Assembly: GCA_910579965.1 (NCBI GenBank)
Contig: CAJTWF010000032.1
Span: 1-34,406 of the forward strand
Length of the DNA stretch: 34,406 nucleotides
From: an uncultured Oscillospiraceae bacterium
Lineage (GTDB): Bacteria; Bacillota; Clostridia; Oscillospirales; Oscillospiraceae
Direction of reading: 5' to 3'
Shown here: piece by piece, positions 7,714 through 14,021 of the stretch
Numbering within the stretch: the first letter of the stretch is position 1
Layout of the letters: each line of letters opens with the position of its first letter
Made by a program: the position numbers and the translations under genes
Notes under the pieces: generated by a model
What the model was told of the DNA's origin: nothing
Seen by the model: the letters and a program-made list of their open reading frames with translations, nothing else
Database searches by the model: none

Positions 7714-7748
7714 GAGGCGCCCGGACCTGCTGAAAAGGAGATATGTCT

Positions 7749-8183
7749 ATGACCAGACGTCTATGTGTTTCCCTGACCGCCCTGCTGTGTCTGCTGGCAA
7801 TGGCCGGGTGCCGGGTCACCACTGACTTTAACGCCGAGGAGTTCTCCAAGGCCCAGAAAATCGTGGTCACCGACGGCGGGGGGACGGAACGGGCCGTTCT
7901 CACAGAGGAGACGGACATCGAGGCCTTTGTGGAGGCCGTGGACGTATCCCGCTGGCGCATGGCGGAAAAGCCCGCAGACCTGACCCCCTCCGGCAGCTTC
8001 ACCCTCTGGCAGGAGGAGACCATCACCGCGCTCCTGGGTGAAAAAACGGCGGAGACCCGGGAGATCTGCACCCTCCAGTGCTACGAGGACGGGGACTATC
8101 TCACCATTGTCACCGGCGTTGTGGACCTCACCTTCTCCATCCCCCAGGAGACGGCGGCATATCTGCGGAGCCTCTGGGCGTAG
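7749..8183 (+). CDS. Putative lipoprotein of unknown function
   Basis: A 144-residue protein with a short basic N-terminus, a hydrophobic signal sequence and a lipobox LAMAGC (Cys21), so it should be lipid-anchored to the outer face of the membrane. The mature part has no family I recognise; it contains the segment EEFSKAQKIVVTDGGGTERAV (residues about 29-49) and ends in TFSIPQETAAYLRSLW. I prefer the ATG at 7749 to the one at 7743, because the AAAAGGAG site at 7733-7740 is only two bases from the first but eight from the second. It probably belongs to the gntR-ABC-traX transcript. A strong hairpin lies 21 bases after the stop. Confidence 0.75.
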   Translation: MTRRLCVSLTALLCLLAMAGCRVTTDFNAEEFSKAQKIVVTDGGGTERAVLTEETDIEAFVEAVDVSRWRMAEKPADLTPSGSFTLWQEETITALLGEKTAETREICTLQCYEDGDYLTIVTGVVDLTFSIPQETAAYLRSLWA

Positions 8184-8204
8184 GATTCCATCTGCACGAG
8201 CGGA

Positions 8205-8235
8205 AAGCCGGGACAGGTCTAACCTGTCCCGGCTT
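8205..8235 (+). terminator. Strong GC-rich hairpin after the lipoprotein gene
   Basis: A perfect 13-bp stem (8205-8217 with 8223-8235) with a five-base loop TCTAA. No T-run follows, so it is not a textbook intrinsic terminator; it may mark the end of the gntR operon or protect the 3' end. Confidence 0.5.
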
Positions 8236-8258
8236 CGCATACCCTCTAGGGGTGATTG

Positions 8259-9161
8259 ATGATGAAAAAATGGCTGACCCTGCCGGCGGTTCTGGCCGTT
8301 GGCGGGCTGCTCCTGCTGCGCCCCCAGGAGGCCGCCCAGGCGGTGCGGGAGGGGCTGGCCCTGTGCGCAGGGACGGTGATCCCCTCCCTGTTCCCCTTTT
8401 TCGTGGTGGTGTCCCTGCTGCTCCAGCTGGGGCTGGCGGAGACATTGCAGGGGCTGTGCGGCCCCTTCATGGGGCCCCTGTTCCGTATGCGGGGCGTGTG
8501 CGCCCTGCCCCTGCTGGCGGGCCTGCTGGGGGGCTACCCCGCGGGGGCCAGAACCGCCGCCGAACTCTTCCAGCAGGGCCGTCTCTCCCGGCGGGAGGCG
8601 GAGCTCCTCCTGGGCTTCTGCGACAACTGCGGCCCCGCGTTCCTGCTGGGCTACGTGGGCGCGGGGGTGCTGGGGGACGCCCGGGCGGGGGCGTACCTGT
8701 ACCTGATCCACGTTCTCTCCGCTCTGCTGGCGGGGATGGTCCTCTGCCGCCTGTGTCCCGGCCGGGACCCGGCCCTGCCGGGCGGGCGGACGGCGGCCCG
8801 AGGCGTCCCCTTCCCCCAGGCCCTCACCGCCGCCGGCAGCGGGGCGGTGACCGCCACGCTGAATATCTGCGCCTTTGTGGTCCTCTTCCGGGTGCTGGCG
8901 GCCCTGCTGCCGCCGGTCCTGCCGGGGGCGGCCCTGGGGGTGCTGGAGATGGTCACCGGCGTGTCGGCCCTCTCCCCGGGCCGGGCGGGGTTCGTCTGGG
9001 CCGGAGCCATCGTGGGCTGGGGCGGGCTGAGCGTCCACTGTCAGGCCCTGTCCGCGGCCGCGCCCCTGTCCTTCCGCTGGCACTGGGCGGGCAAGGCCCT
9101 CCAGGCGGCGCTGTCGGCGGCCATGGCGTACGGGGTGTTTCCGGTGGTTTTCGGCGGATAG
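8259..9161 (+). CDS. YlbJ-like sporulation integral membrane protein
   Basis: A polytopic protein of about 300 residues. The diagnostic nucleoside-recognition/Gate block is clear: REGLALCAGTVIPSLFPFFV (residues about 29-48), later LAGLLGGYPAGARTAAELF and LLGFCDNCGPAFLLGYVG. This matches YlbJ and related spore-maturation membrane proteins, which are needed for spore cortex formation in Bacillus. It is shorter than Bacillus YlbJ (about 400 residues). The start is uncertain: TTG 8256, ATG 8259 and ATG 8262 are in frame, and AGGGGTG at 8248-8254 best fits one of the ATGs. It converges with the phosphatase-GNAT gene, with a 30-base gap. YlbJ identity is family-level; another Gate-domain paralogue is possible. 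Confidence 0.75.
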   Translation: MMKKWLTLPAVLAVGGLLLLRPQEAAQAVREGLALCAGTVIPSLFPFFVVVSLLLQLGLAETLQGLCGPFMGPLFRMRGVCALPLLAGLLGGYPAGARTAAELFQQGRLSRREAELLLGFCDNCGPAFLLGYVGAGVLGDARAGAYLYLIHVLSALLAGMVLCRLCPGRDPALPGGRTAARGVPFPQALTAAGSGAVTATLNICAFVVLFRVLAALLPPVLPGAALGVLEMVTGVSALSPGRAGFVWAGAIVGWGGLSVHCQALSAAAPLSFRWHWAGKALQAALSAAMAYGVFPVVFGG

Positions 9162-9191
9162 CCGCGCCGCCGGTCCCCTCCGGTGGAAATC

Positions 9192-10196
9192 CTACACCTC
9201 TGGGATCTCCCCCACCCGGCGGCGCAGGTCCATGACCATCTCGCCGCCCGCCGGGACAAAGCCGTATCTGCCGAAGTACCCCGCCAGCGCCGGGGGGCAC
9301 GCCAGAACCAGCGTCTCCCGCCCCCTGGCCCGGGCGAACTGCACCGCCTGACCCAGCAGCTGTACGCCGTAGCGGCGGCCCCGCCAGGAGGGGAGCAGGG
9401 CAAGGTCTGTGATCCGGGCCCGGTCCGGCTCCAGGACAACGGCCACCCGGCCCGTCTCCTCCCCGTCCAGCACGGCCCGGGCGGTGCGGCCCTCCGGGCC
9501 CTCCTCCAGGGTGTCAAACCACAGCCCCGGCTCCGTGGCCGCGTCGTCCTTGTGCCAGCTCTGGCGGCCGAAGGTGGACTCCCCGGCGGGGACGTGGGAC
9601 GCATCGTCCCGGAACACCACCCGGATCTCCTCCCCCTCCGCCTCCAGCAGGGATACGGCCGTGTTGTCCCCGTGGCCGGTCCTGCCGATCTCCTCCAGGC
9701 TCATGCCCTGGAGCGTCCCCAGCAGGGTCCGCAGGGCCGCGCCGTGGCTGGCGGCGGCCACGATCCCGCCGGGGTTCTCCGAGGCGATCTGCCGGACGGC
9801 GGAGAGCATCCGGTCCCGGACCTGGGCAAAGGTCTCCGCCCCCTGGACCTGCCAGAGGTCCGGGCGCTTGTTGAAGTCCACGTACATCTGCCGGTCCATG
9901 CGCAGGATCTCCCCCCAGCTCATCTGCTCCCACTGCCCCAGCCGGATCTCCCGCAGCAGGGGCAGGGGACGGAAGGGGAGATCCCGGGGGACGTAGAGGG
10001 CGGAGGCGGTGGTGTGGGTGCGGGTCAGATCGCTGCCGTACACCGCGTCCAGCCGCTCCCCCTGGAACCGGCGGCGGAGATAGGCCAGCTGCCGGTAGCC
10101 CTGGGGGGTGATGTTGCTGTCATACTGCCCGTGGGCCACCCGGAACAGGTTGCCCTCCGCCTCAGCGTGGCGGACAAGAAAAATTTTCGTCGTCAT
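9192..10196 (-). CDS. Histidine phosphatase fused to GNAT acetyltransferase
   Basis: A 334-residue two-domain protein. Residues 1-200 are a phosphoglycerate-mutase-like histidine phosphatase: LVRHAEAEGN (Arg9, catalytic His10), a second catalytic block REIRLGQWE near residue 82 (Glu83), and SHGAAL (His151). Residues about 230-334 form a GNAT domain, with an acetyl-CoA loop in LPSWRGRRYGVQLL and a C-terminal YFGRYGFVPAGG. The protein is one continuous frame, not two genes. Such phosphatase-acetyltransferase fusions occur in Firmicutes, but their substrates are unknown. The ATG at 10196 is followed at once by the conserved start. It is on the same strand as the HD gene, separated from it by a 163-bp repeat element. 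Confidence 0.88.
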   Translation of the reverse strand: MTTKIFLVRHAEAEGNLFRVAHGQYDSNITPQGYRQLAYLRRRFQGERLDAVYGSDLTRTHTTASALYVPRDLPFRPLPLLREIRLGQWEQMSWGEILRMDRQMYVDFNKRPDLWQVQGAETFAQVRDRMLSAVRQIASENPGGIVAAASHGAALRTLLGTLQGMSLEEIGRTGHGDNTAVSLLEAEGEEIRVVFRDDASHVPAGESTFGRQSWHKDDAATEPGLWFDTLEEGPEGRTARAVLDGEETGRVAVVLEPDRARITDLALLPSWRGRRYGVQLLGQAVQFARARGRETLVLACPPALAGYFGRYGFVPAGGEMVMDLRRRVGEIPEV

Positions 10197-10222
10197 GGCG
10201 GAACCTTCCTCTATGTATTCTC

Positions 10223-10385
10223 AGAACCTGTATTCACAACCGCTGCACGCCGCCTGGCCTGTCCTTTTCCCGCCATACTGCGTCGATTTCCCTTGCAATC
10301 CGTCAGGATTGCTGCGGAAAATCTCCTTGTCTGACGAGAAAAATCCTCGTCCATCCGGCATCCCCCGGTTATGAATACAGGTTCT
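10223..10385. repeat. 163-bp MITE-like element with 20-bp terminal inverted repeats
   Basis: The left end 10223-10242 (AGAACCTGTATTCACAACCG) and the right end 10366-10385, read as reverse complement, agree at 19 of 20 positions. The interior is non-coding and contains the CGTCAGGATTGCTGCGG core that also occurs at 1-17. No clear target-site duplication is visible. The right end encodes the last five residues and stop of the HD-domain gene. A related left end occurs at 22944. Confidence 0.8.
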
Positions 10386-11067
10386 CAATGTACCGGCGCA
10401 GCAGCGCGCCGCCTGCGTCATAGGGCTCCCGGATCTCCGAGAGAAGATTCTCATAGATGCTCCTGGCGGCGGCCTGCCGCTGCCGGGCCAGCTCCCCGCC
10501 CCGGCGGGTGAGGAAGCTGCCGTAGATGTTCTCCAGCTTCACCTTGTACTCCCGGAGCACCGAGTGGACCCCCTCCGGCTCTTCTGCGGAGCCGTCGGAC
10601 ACCGTTCCGCCGGGCAGCAGGGTGTAGAGGGGCTGCCCCACCCGGGCGGCGTAGAAGAAGGTGCGGGCCATGCCCACGGCCCCGGTCACGTCCAGCTTGT
10701 CCGCGTCAAAGAGGATTTTTGCCTCCAGGCTCTCCGGCGGATCATCGGAGCGGTAGCGGTGGGTGCGCACGCAGTCCCCCACCCGGGCGGCGAAGTCCTG
10801 GGAAAAGCCGTGGTCAAGCAGAAACCGGCGGGCCTTCTCCCCGCCCACCCGGGCGTGGCAGAGGGCGGGGTCCGCGAACTGCTCGGGCCGCCCCACGTCG
10901 TGGAGCAGGCAGGCGGCGATGAGCAGGTCCCGGTCCACCCCCTCCTCGGTCTCTGCGATCTCCAGGGCCAGGTACAGCACCCGGCGCACATGCTCACTGT
11001 CGTGGGCCGCGTCCCCCGCGCAGGAGAGCATGTACTTCTCCAGCAGGGCAAAGGTCTCTCTCGTCAT
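10369..11067 (-). CDS. HD domain phosphohydrolase
   Basis: A 232-residue protein with the metal-binding HD pattern: His22 (DAAHDSEHVRRV), the HD pair in LLIAACLLHDVGRPEQF (about residues 53-54), and a distal Asp in ILFDADKLDVTGAVGMAR. HD proteins of this kind hydrolyse phosphate esters or nucleotides; the substrate is unknown. The ATG at 11067 follows a GAGGAG site, with a good promoter about 35 bases upstream. The C-terminus IENLYS and its stop are encoded by the end of the inverted-repeat element at 10223-10385, so the original C-terminus was probably different. It is likely co-transcribed with the phosphatase-GNAT fusion. Confidence 0.88.
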   Translation of the reverse strand: MTRETFALLEKYMLSCAGDAAHDSEHVRRVLYLALEIAETEEGVDRDLLIAACLLHDVGRPEQFADPALCHARVGGEKARRFLLDHGFSQDFAARVGDCVRTHRYRSDDPPESLEAKILFDADKLDVTGAVGMARTFFYAARVGQPLYTLLPGGTVSDGSAEEPEGVHSVLREYKVKLENIYGSFLTRRGGELARQRQAAARSIYENLLSEIREPYDAGGALLRRYIENLYS

Positions 11068-11103
11068 GGGAAAGGTCTCCTCTCGGATTGCAAAGATGAA
11101 TTT

Positions 11104-11132
11104 ATTATATCGGATTGTCCGGCAATTAGCAA
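11104..11132 (-). promoter_or_regulatory. Sigma-A promoter of the HD gene
   Basis: On the minus strand TTGCTA (11132-11127), a 17-bp spacer, and TATAAT (11109-11104). It points at the HD gene start at 11067. Confidence 0.7.
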
Positions 11133-11244
11133 TAAAAGGATGGGCGCTGGGCGCTTAATTTCCGTCCGGCCGGGGAGACTAGGGCTGGAAACAGCGAGGG
11201 CTGTATCCCGGGAGAGTCCCAGGCGGACGAGAGGAGGAAGAGCC

Positions 11245-11418
11245 ATGAAGAACGGATTTGTAGCCGGTATGCTGCTGGGCGCGGCCGCAGGCGCGGCGGC
11301 GGACCTGGCCCTGCATACGGCCAGCGGCAAGCGCACCAGCGCCGGCCGGGCCATGCAGACGGTGACGGACGCGGTGGACAGCGCCGCCGCCTCTGTCAAG
11401 CACACCATGGGGCGGTGA
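11245..11418 (+). CDS. Small YtxH-like membrane protein
   Basis: A 57-residue protein: a short hydrophobic Gly/Ala-rich N-terminus (MKNGFVAGMLLGAAAGAAAD) that could span the membrane, then a polar helix with Lys/Arg. This layout resembles YtxH/DUF-type small general-stress proteins, but the match is by overall pattern only. The ATG at 11245 has GAGGAGG eight bases upstream. It lies divergent from the HD gene and about 90 bases before the tRNA-Ser promoter. No promoter I trust was seen in the 110 bases before it. Confidence 0.65.
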   Translation: MKNGFVAGMLLGAAAGAAADLALHTASGKRTSAGRAMQTVTDAVDSAAASVKHTMGR

Positions 11419-11506
11419 ACGCCTCCTGCCGCCGGACGGCCCGGGGCCGCCCGGCGGCAGCATCCCCGGGGAACGGGAAATTTTTCAAAAATCCCGGTTT
11501 TGTCTC

Positions 11507-11535
11507 TTGACTTTAGGGGAAAAAACGGATATAAT
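11507..11535 (+). promoter_or_regulatory. Promoter of tRNA-Ser
   Basis: TTGACT at 11507-11512, a 17-bp spacer, and TATAAT at 11530-11535, followed by about 60 bases of 5' leader before the tRNA. Confidence 0.85.
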
Positions 11536-11595
11536 AACCTACGCTGTCAAGCATTATACAAATTGAACAGGCCAATGAGAGCCGGGCAACTATGT

Positions 11596-11687
11596 GGAGA
11601 TGTCGCGTAGCTGGTCGAGCGCGCACGATTGGAAATCGTGTATACCCCAAAAGGGTATCGAGAGTTCGAATCTCTCCATCTCCGCCA
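11596..11687 (+). tRNA. tRNA-Ser (anticodon GGA)
   Basis: A 92-base cloverleaf. The acceptor pairs GGAGATG (11596-11602) with CATCTCC (11677-11683), followed by discriminator G and an encoded CCA (11685-11687). The anticodon stem is 11624-11628 with 11636-11640, and the seven-base loop TTGGAAA has anticodon GGA at 11631-11633. There is a long variable arm (11641-11659), as expected for serine, and a T arm GAGAG TTCGAAT CTCTC (11660-11676). It reads UCC and UCU codons. Confidence 0.97.
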
Positions 11688-11719
11688 GATTGTCGGAGCG
11701 AAATCCGCTCCATCCCGTG

Positions 11720-11749
11720 TTAAGGCGGCCCCGTCAGGGGCCGCCTTAA
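11720..11749 (+). terminator. Hairpin downstream of tRNA-Ser
   Basis: A perfect 13-bp stem (11720-11732 with 11737-11749) and loop GTCA, 32 bases after the tRNA. It has no T-run, so it is more likely a processing or backup structure than the main terminator. Confidence 0.4.
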
Positions 11750-11777
11750 TCCGTTCCCTGCCCGGCCCGGACAGCAG

Positions 11778-11811
11778 AAAGCCCTGCGCCCGGTCCGGCG
11801 CAGGGCTTTTT
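11778..11811 (+). terminator. Intrinsic terminator
   Basis: A 13-bp stem (11778-11790 with 11797-11809), loop CGGTCC, and a run of five T at 11807-11811. It should end the tRNA-Ser transcript and lies just before the P-loop remnant. Confidence 0.85.
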
Positions 11812-11863
11812 CGGCGCGGATCCCCAGGCCGCGCGATTTTCGATCAGAAAGGACGTGAGCGCT

Positions 11864-12010
11864 GTGAAAACACTCTACCTTGTGGGCGGCCCCATGGGGG
11901 TGGGAAAGACCGCGGTGTGCCAGCGGCTGAAGAGGGACCTGCCCGGAAGCCGTTCAGATCAGCAGCACCGCGTCCCTGGGCGGGAGGGTGAGGCGCACCA
12001 CGCCGTCTGA
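11864..12010 (+). pseudogene. 5' remnant of a P-loop ATPase/kinase gene
   Basis: A GTG start with AAAGGA ten bases upstream opens a frame beginning KTLYLVGGPMGVGKTAVCQR, a clean Walker A (GGPMGVGKT). After about 29 codons (near 11950) the sequence turns into the 3' end of the convergent GH13 gene, and the frame runs on in meaningless residues to a stop at 12008. Small P-loop kinases with this start, as I remember them, run to about 180 residues, so nearly all of the gene is missing. The junction lies only about four bases from the GH13 stop, which suggests a deletion between two convergent genes. A short functional peptide is unlikely. Confidence 0.7.
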
Positions 12011-13819
12011 GGCCAGGAATCGCTGCTCCGTGAGAGCGTCCACGGCCAGGGGCGCGGACCAGGGCAGATCCAGGCGCACCGCCTCGGGCCCCGCGTTGAC
12101 GGCGGCCACGGTGGTCTCCCCCTCCCCGTCCCGGGCAAAGGCCAGGACGGGGCCCTGGGCGTGGAGCCAGCGGAGATCCCCGGTCTGGAGGCTGCGCCGC
12201 TCCCGGCGCAGCCGCCCCAGCAGGGCAAAGCGGCGCTGGAGCACCGGGTCCTCCCGGCCCCAGGGGTAGGTGCCCCGGTTGAAGGGGTCCTCCCAGCCCT
12301 CCATGCCCGCCTCGTCGCCGTAGAAAACCGTGGGGGAGCCGGGGAAGGCGTAGAGCAGCACAGCGCCGGCCTGGAGCAGACGGCTGCCCTTGTCCCGCTC
12401 CTCCGGCGACATGCGGTAGTGGGCCCGCTCGGTGCGGGTGGCCGGGGCCTCCTTGGGACAGGTGCCCAGCATGGTCAGCACCCGGGGGGTGTCGTGGGTG
12501 CCCAGCATGTTCATGCCGCTGTAGAAGGCGGACCGGGGGTAGTTCTCCCGGATGGTCTCCATGGCCTCCCGGAAGGCGGCGGCGTCGCCCCCCCGGAGGT
12601 ACTCCAGGGCGCTGACCCGGAAGGGGTAGTTCATCAGGCCGTGGGTCTCCCGGCCCAGCAGGTACTTCCGGCGGCGGTCATAGGCGATTTTATTGCTGCC
12701 GTCCTCCCAGACCTCCCCCAGCAGGAAGCTGTCCGGCTTCTCCTCCATCATCGCCCGGCGGATGCCGGCGATGAACTCGTCCGGCAGCTCGTCGGCCACG
12801 TCCAGCCGCCACGCGTCCGCCCCGGCCCGGAGCCAGCGGCGGATGACGGAGTCCTTGCCCTCCACGATGAAGTTGATATACCCCGGGTCGTTCTCGTTCA
12901 CCGCCGGCAGGGTGTGGATGCCCCACCAGCTCTCGTAGCTCACCGGCCACTCCCGGAAGGTGTACCAGGAGATATAGGGGCTCTCCCAGCTCTGGGCGGC
13001 CCCCAGGGAGGGGTACGCGTCGTAGGCGTTGAAGTAGCGGCTGTTGTTGCCGGTGTGGTTGAACACGCCGTCCAGCATCACCCGGATCCCCCGCTCCCTG
13101 GCCTTGGCGCACAGGCGGCGGAAGTCGCTCTCCGTGCCCAGCATGGGGTCAATCTTGTCGTAATCCCCGGTGTTGTAGCGGTGGTTGCTGTCGGCCTCGA
13201 AGATGGGGCAGAGGTAGAGGGTGGAGACCCCCAGGCTCTGGAGGTAGTCCAGCTTCTCCTCGATGCCCGCCAGATTTCCGCCGAAAAAGTCGCAGTTGCG
13301 GATCTCGCCCCGCTCGTCCGGCAGGTAGTCCATCAGCTCCTCCCAGTCCTGGTGTACGGTCCGGTACCCCAGCATACCGGCGGGGTCCGGCACGCAGGTG
13401 CGGCGGAACCGGTCCGGGAAGATCTGATAGGTCACCCCCCGGCCGAACCAGTCCGGCGTGGGGCAGGCGTCGTCGTATACGGTCTGCTGCCAGCAAACGG
13501 CCTCGCCCTCGCCGCACAGGCCGTTTCTGCCCAGCCAGCGGATCTCGCCGTTCTCCCGCCGGAAGCGGAAGCAGTACCACACCAGATCCGGGCGGAGGGG
13601 GAGATGGCAGGCCCCGGAGAAGATCTGGCGGTCCCCCTCCATGCCTTTGTTCTCAAGGGGAAGCTCCAGCCGCGCGCCGGAAAATTCCGCCGTGGCTACC
13701 ATGGTGCACTGGGAAAAGTCCTCCCAGACCGGGGGACGCAGGGTCAGACTGACAACAGTGGAGCAGGGCGCGGCGCCGTAGGGGCGCTTGCAGCGTTCGT
13801 CGCGGGAGTCAAATATCAT
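11954..13819 (-). CDS. GH13 alpha-amylase family enzyme (neopullulanase/alpha-glycosidase type)
   Basis: A 621-residue protein with an N-terminal beta-rich CBM34-like part (about residues 1-120), a catalytic barrel starting at WFGRGVTYQIFPDRF, and a C-terminal beta domain. All conserved GH13 regions are present: DGVFNHTG (region I), WRLDVADE with the nucleophile Asp340 (II), LLGEVWED with the acid/base Glu369 (III), and LGTHDTPR with Asp443 (IV). The layout fits neopullulanase, cyclomaltodextrinase or maltogenic amylase. There is no signal peptide, so it should degrade imported maltodextrins in the cytoplasm. The ATG at 13819 has AAAGGAG upstream. Its 3' end abuts the broken P-loop gene. Confidence 0.93.
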   Translation of the reverse strand: MIFDSRDERCKRPYGAAPCSTVVSLTLRPPVWEDFSQCTMVATAEFSGARLELPLENKGMEGDRQIFSGACHLPLRPDLVWYCFRFRRENGEIRWLGRNGLCGEGEAVCWQQTVYDDACPTPDWFGRGVTYQIFPDRFRRTCVPDPAGMLGYRTVHQDWEELMDYLPDERGEIRNCDFFGGNLAGIEEKLDYLQSLGVSTLYLCPIFEADSNHRYNTGDYDKIDPMLGTESDFRRLCAKARERGIRVMLDGVFNHTGNNSRYFNAYDAYPSLGAAQSWESPYISWYTFREWPVSYESWWGIHTLPAVNENDPGYINFIVEGKDSVIRRWLRAGADAWRLDVADELPDEFIAGIRRAMMEEKPDSFLLGEVWEDGSNKIAYDRRRKYLLGRETHGLMNYPFRVSALEYLRGGDAAAFREAMETIRENYPRSAFYSGMNMLGTHDTPRVLTMLGTCPKEAPATRTERAHYRMSPEERDKGSRLLQAGAVLLYAFPGSPTVFYGDEAGMEGWEDPFNRGTYPWGREDPVLQRRFALLGRLRRERRSLQTGDLRWLHAQGPVLAFARDGEGETTVAAVNAGPEAVRLDLPWSAPLAVDALTEQRFLASDGVVRLTLPPRDAVLLI

Positions 13820-13955
13820 AGGCCAAAATCTCCTTTGTCGGGGTAATCATGCTTTTTCGTTTTTGTTCAATGCCGCGCCGGATCGCCGGACCGGCCCGCG
13901 AGATAATCTGCAGTATTCGATTGCAGGTGTTTTCCCGTACTAGTAGCCAGCAGTT

Positions 13956-13961
13956 ATTATA
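13956..13961 (-). promoter_or_regulatory. Extended -10 element upstream of the GH13 gene
   Basis: Minus strand TGGTATAAT (the -10 box is 13961-13956, with the TG extension at 13964-13963), but no good -35 box at 16-18 bp. The upstream side is occupied by repeat copy C. The leader to the GH13 start is about 130 bases and has no recognisable catabolite-control site. Confidence 0.5.
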
Positions 13962-13969
13962 CCACATCT

Positions 13970-14010
13970 AAAGTTCTTTTTTGCTTCTTTTTTCTTGCAA
14001 GAAAAAAGAA
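13970..14010 (+). repeat. T-rich hairpin repeat, copy C
   Basis: AAAGTTCTTTTTTG then a 26-bp perfect palindrome at 13985-14010 (13-bp arms). It lies between the 3' end of the PBP gene and the GH13 promoter, opposite in orientation to both. Confidence 0.75.
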
Positions 14011-14021
14011 TGACCAGCTCC

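Noticed and set aside
12161..13846. A 561-codon open frame on the plus strand opposite the GH13 gene
   Set aside because: High GC removes stop codons from antisense frames. The minus-strand protein has all GH13 catalytic motifs, while the plus frame is a low-complexity Val/Gly/Ala/Pro mixture.
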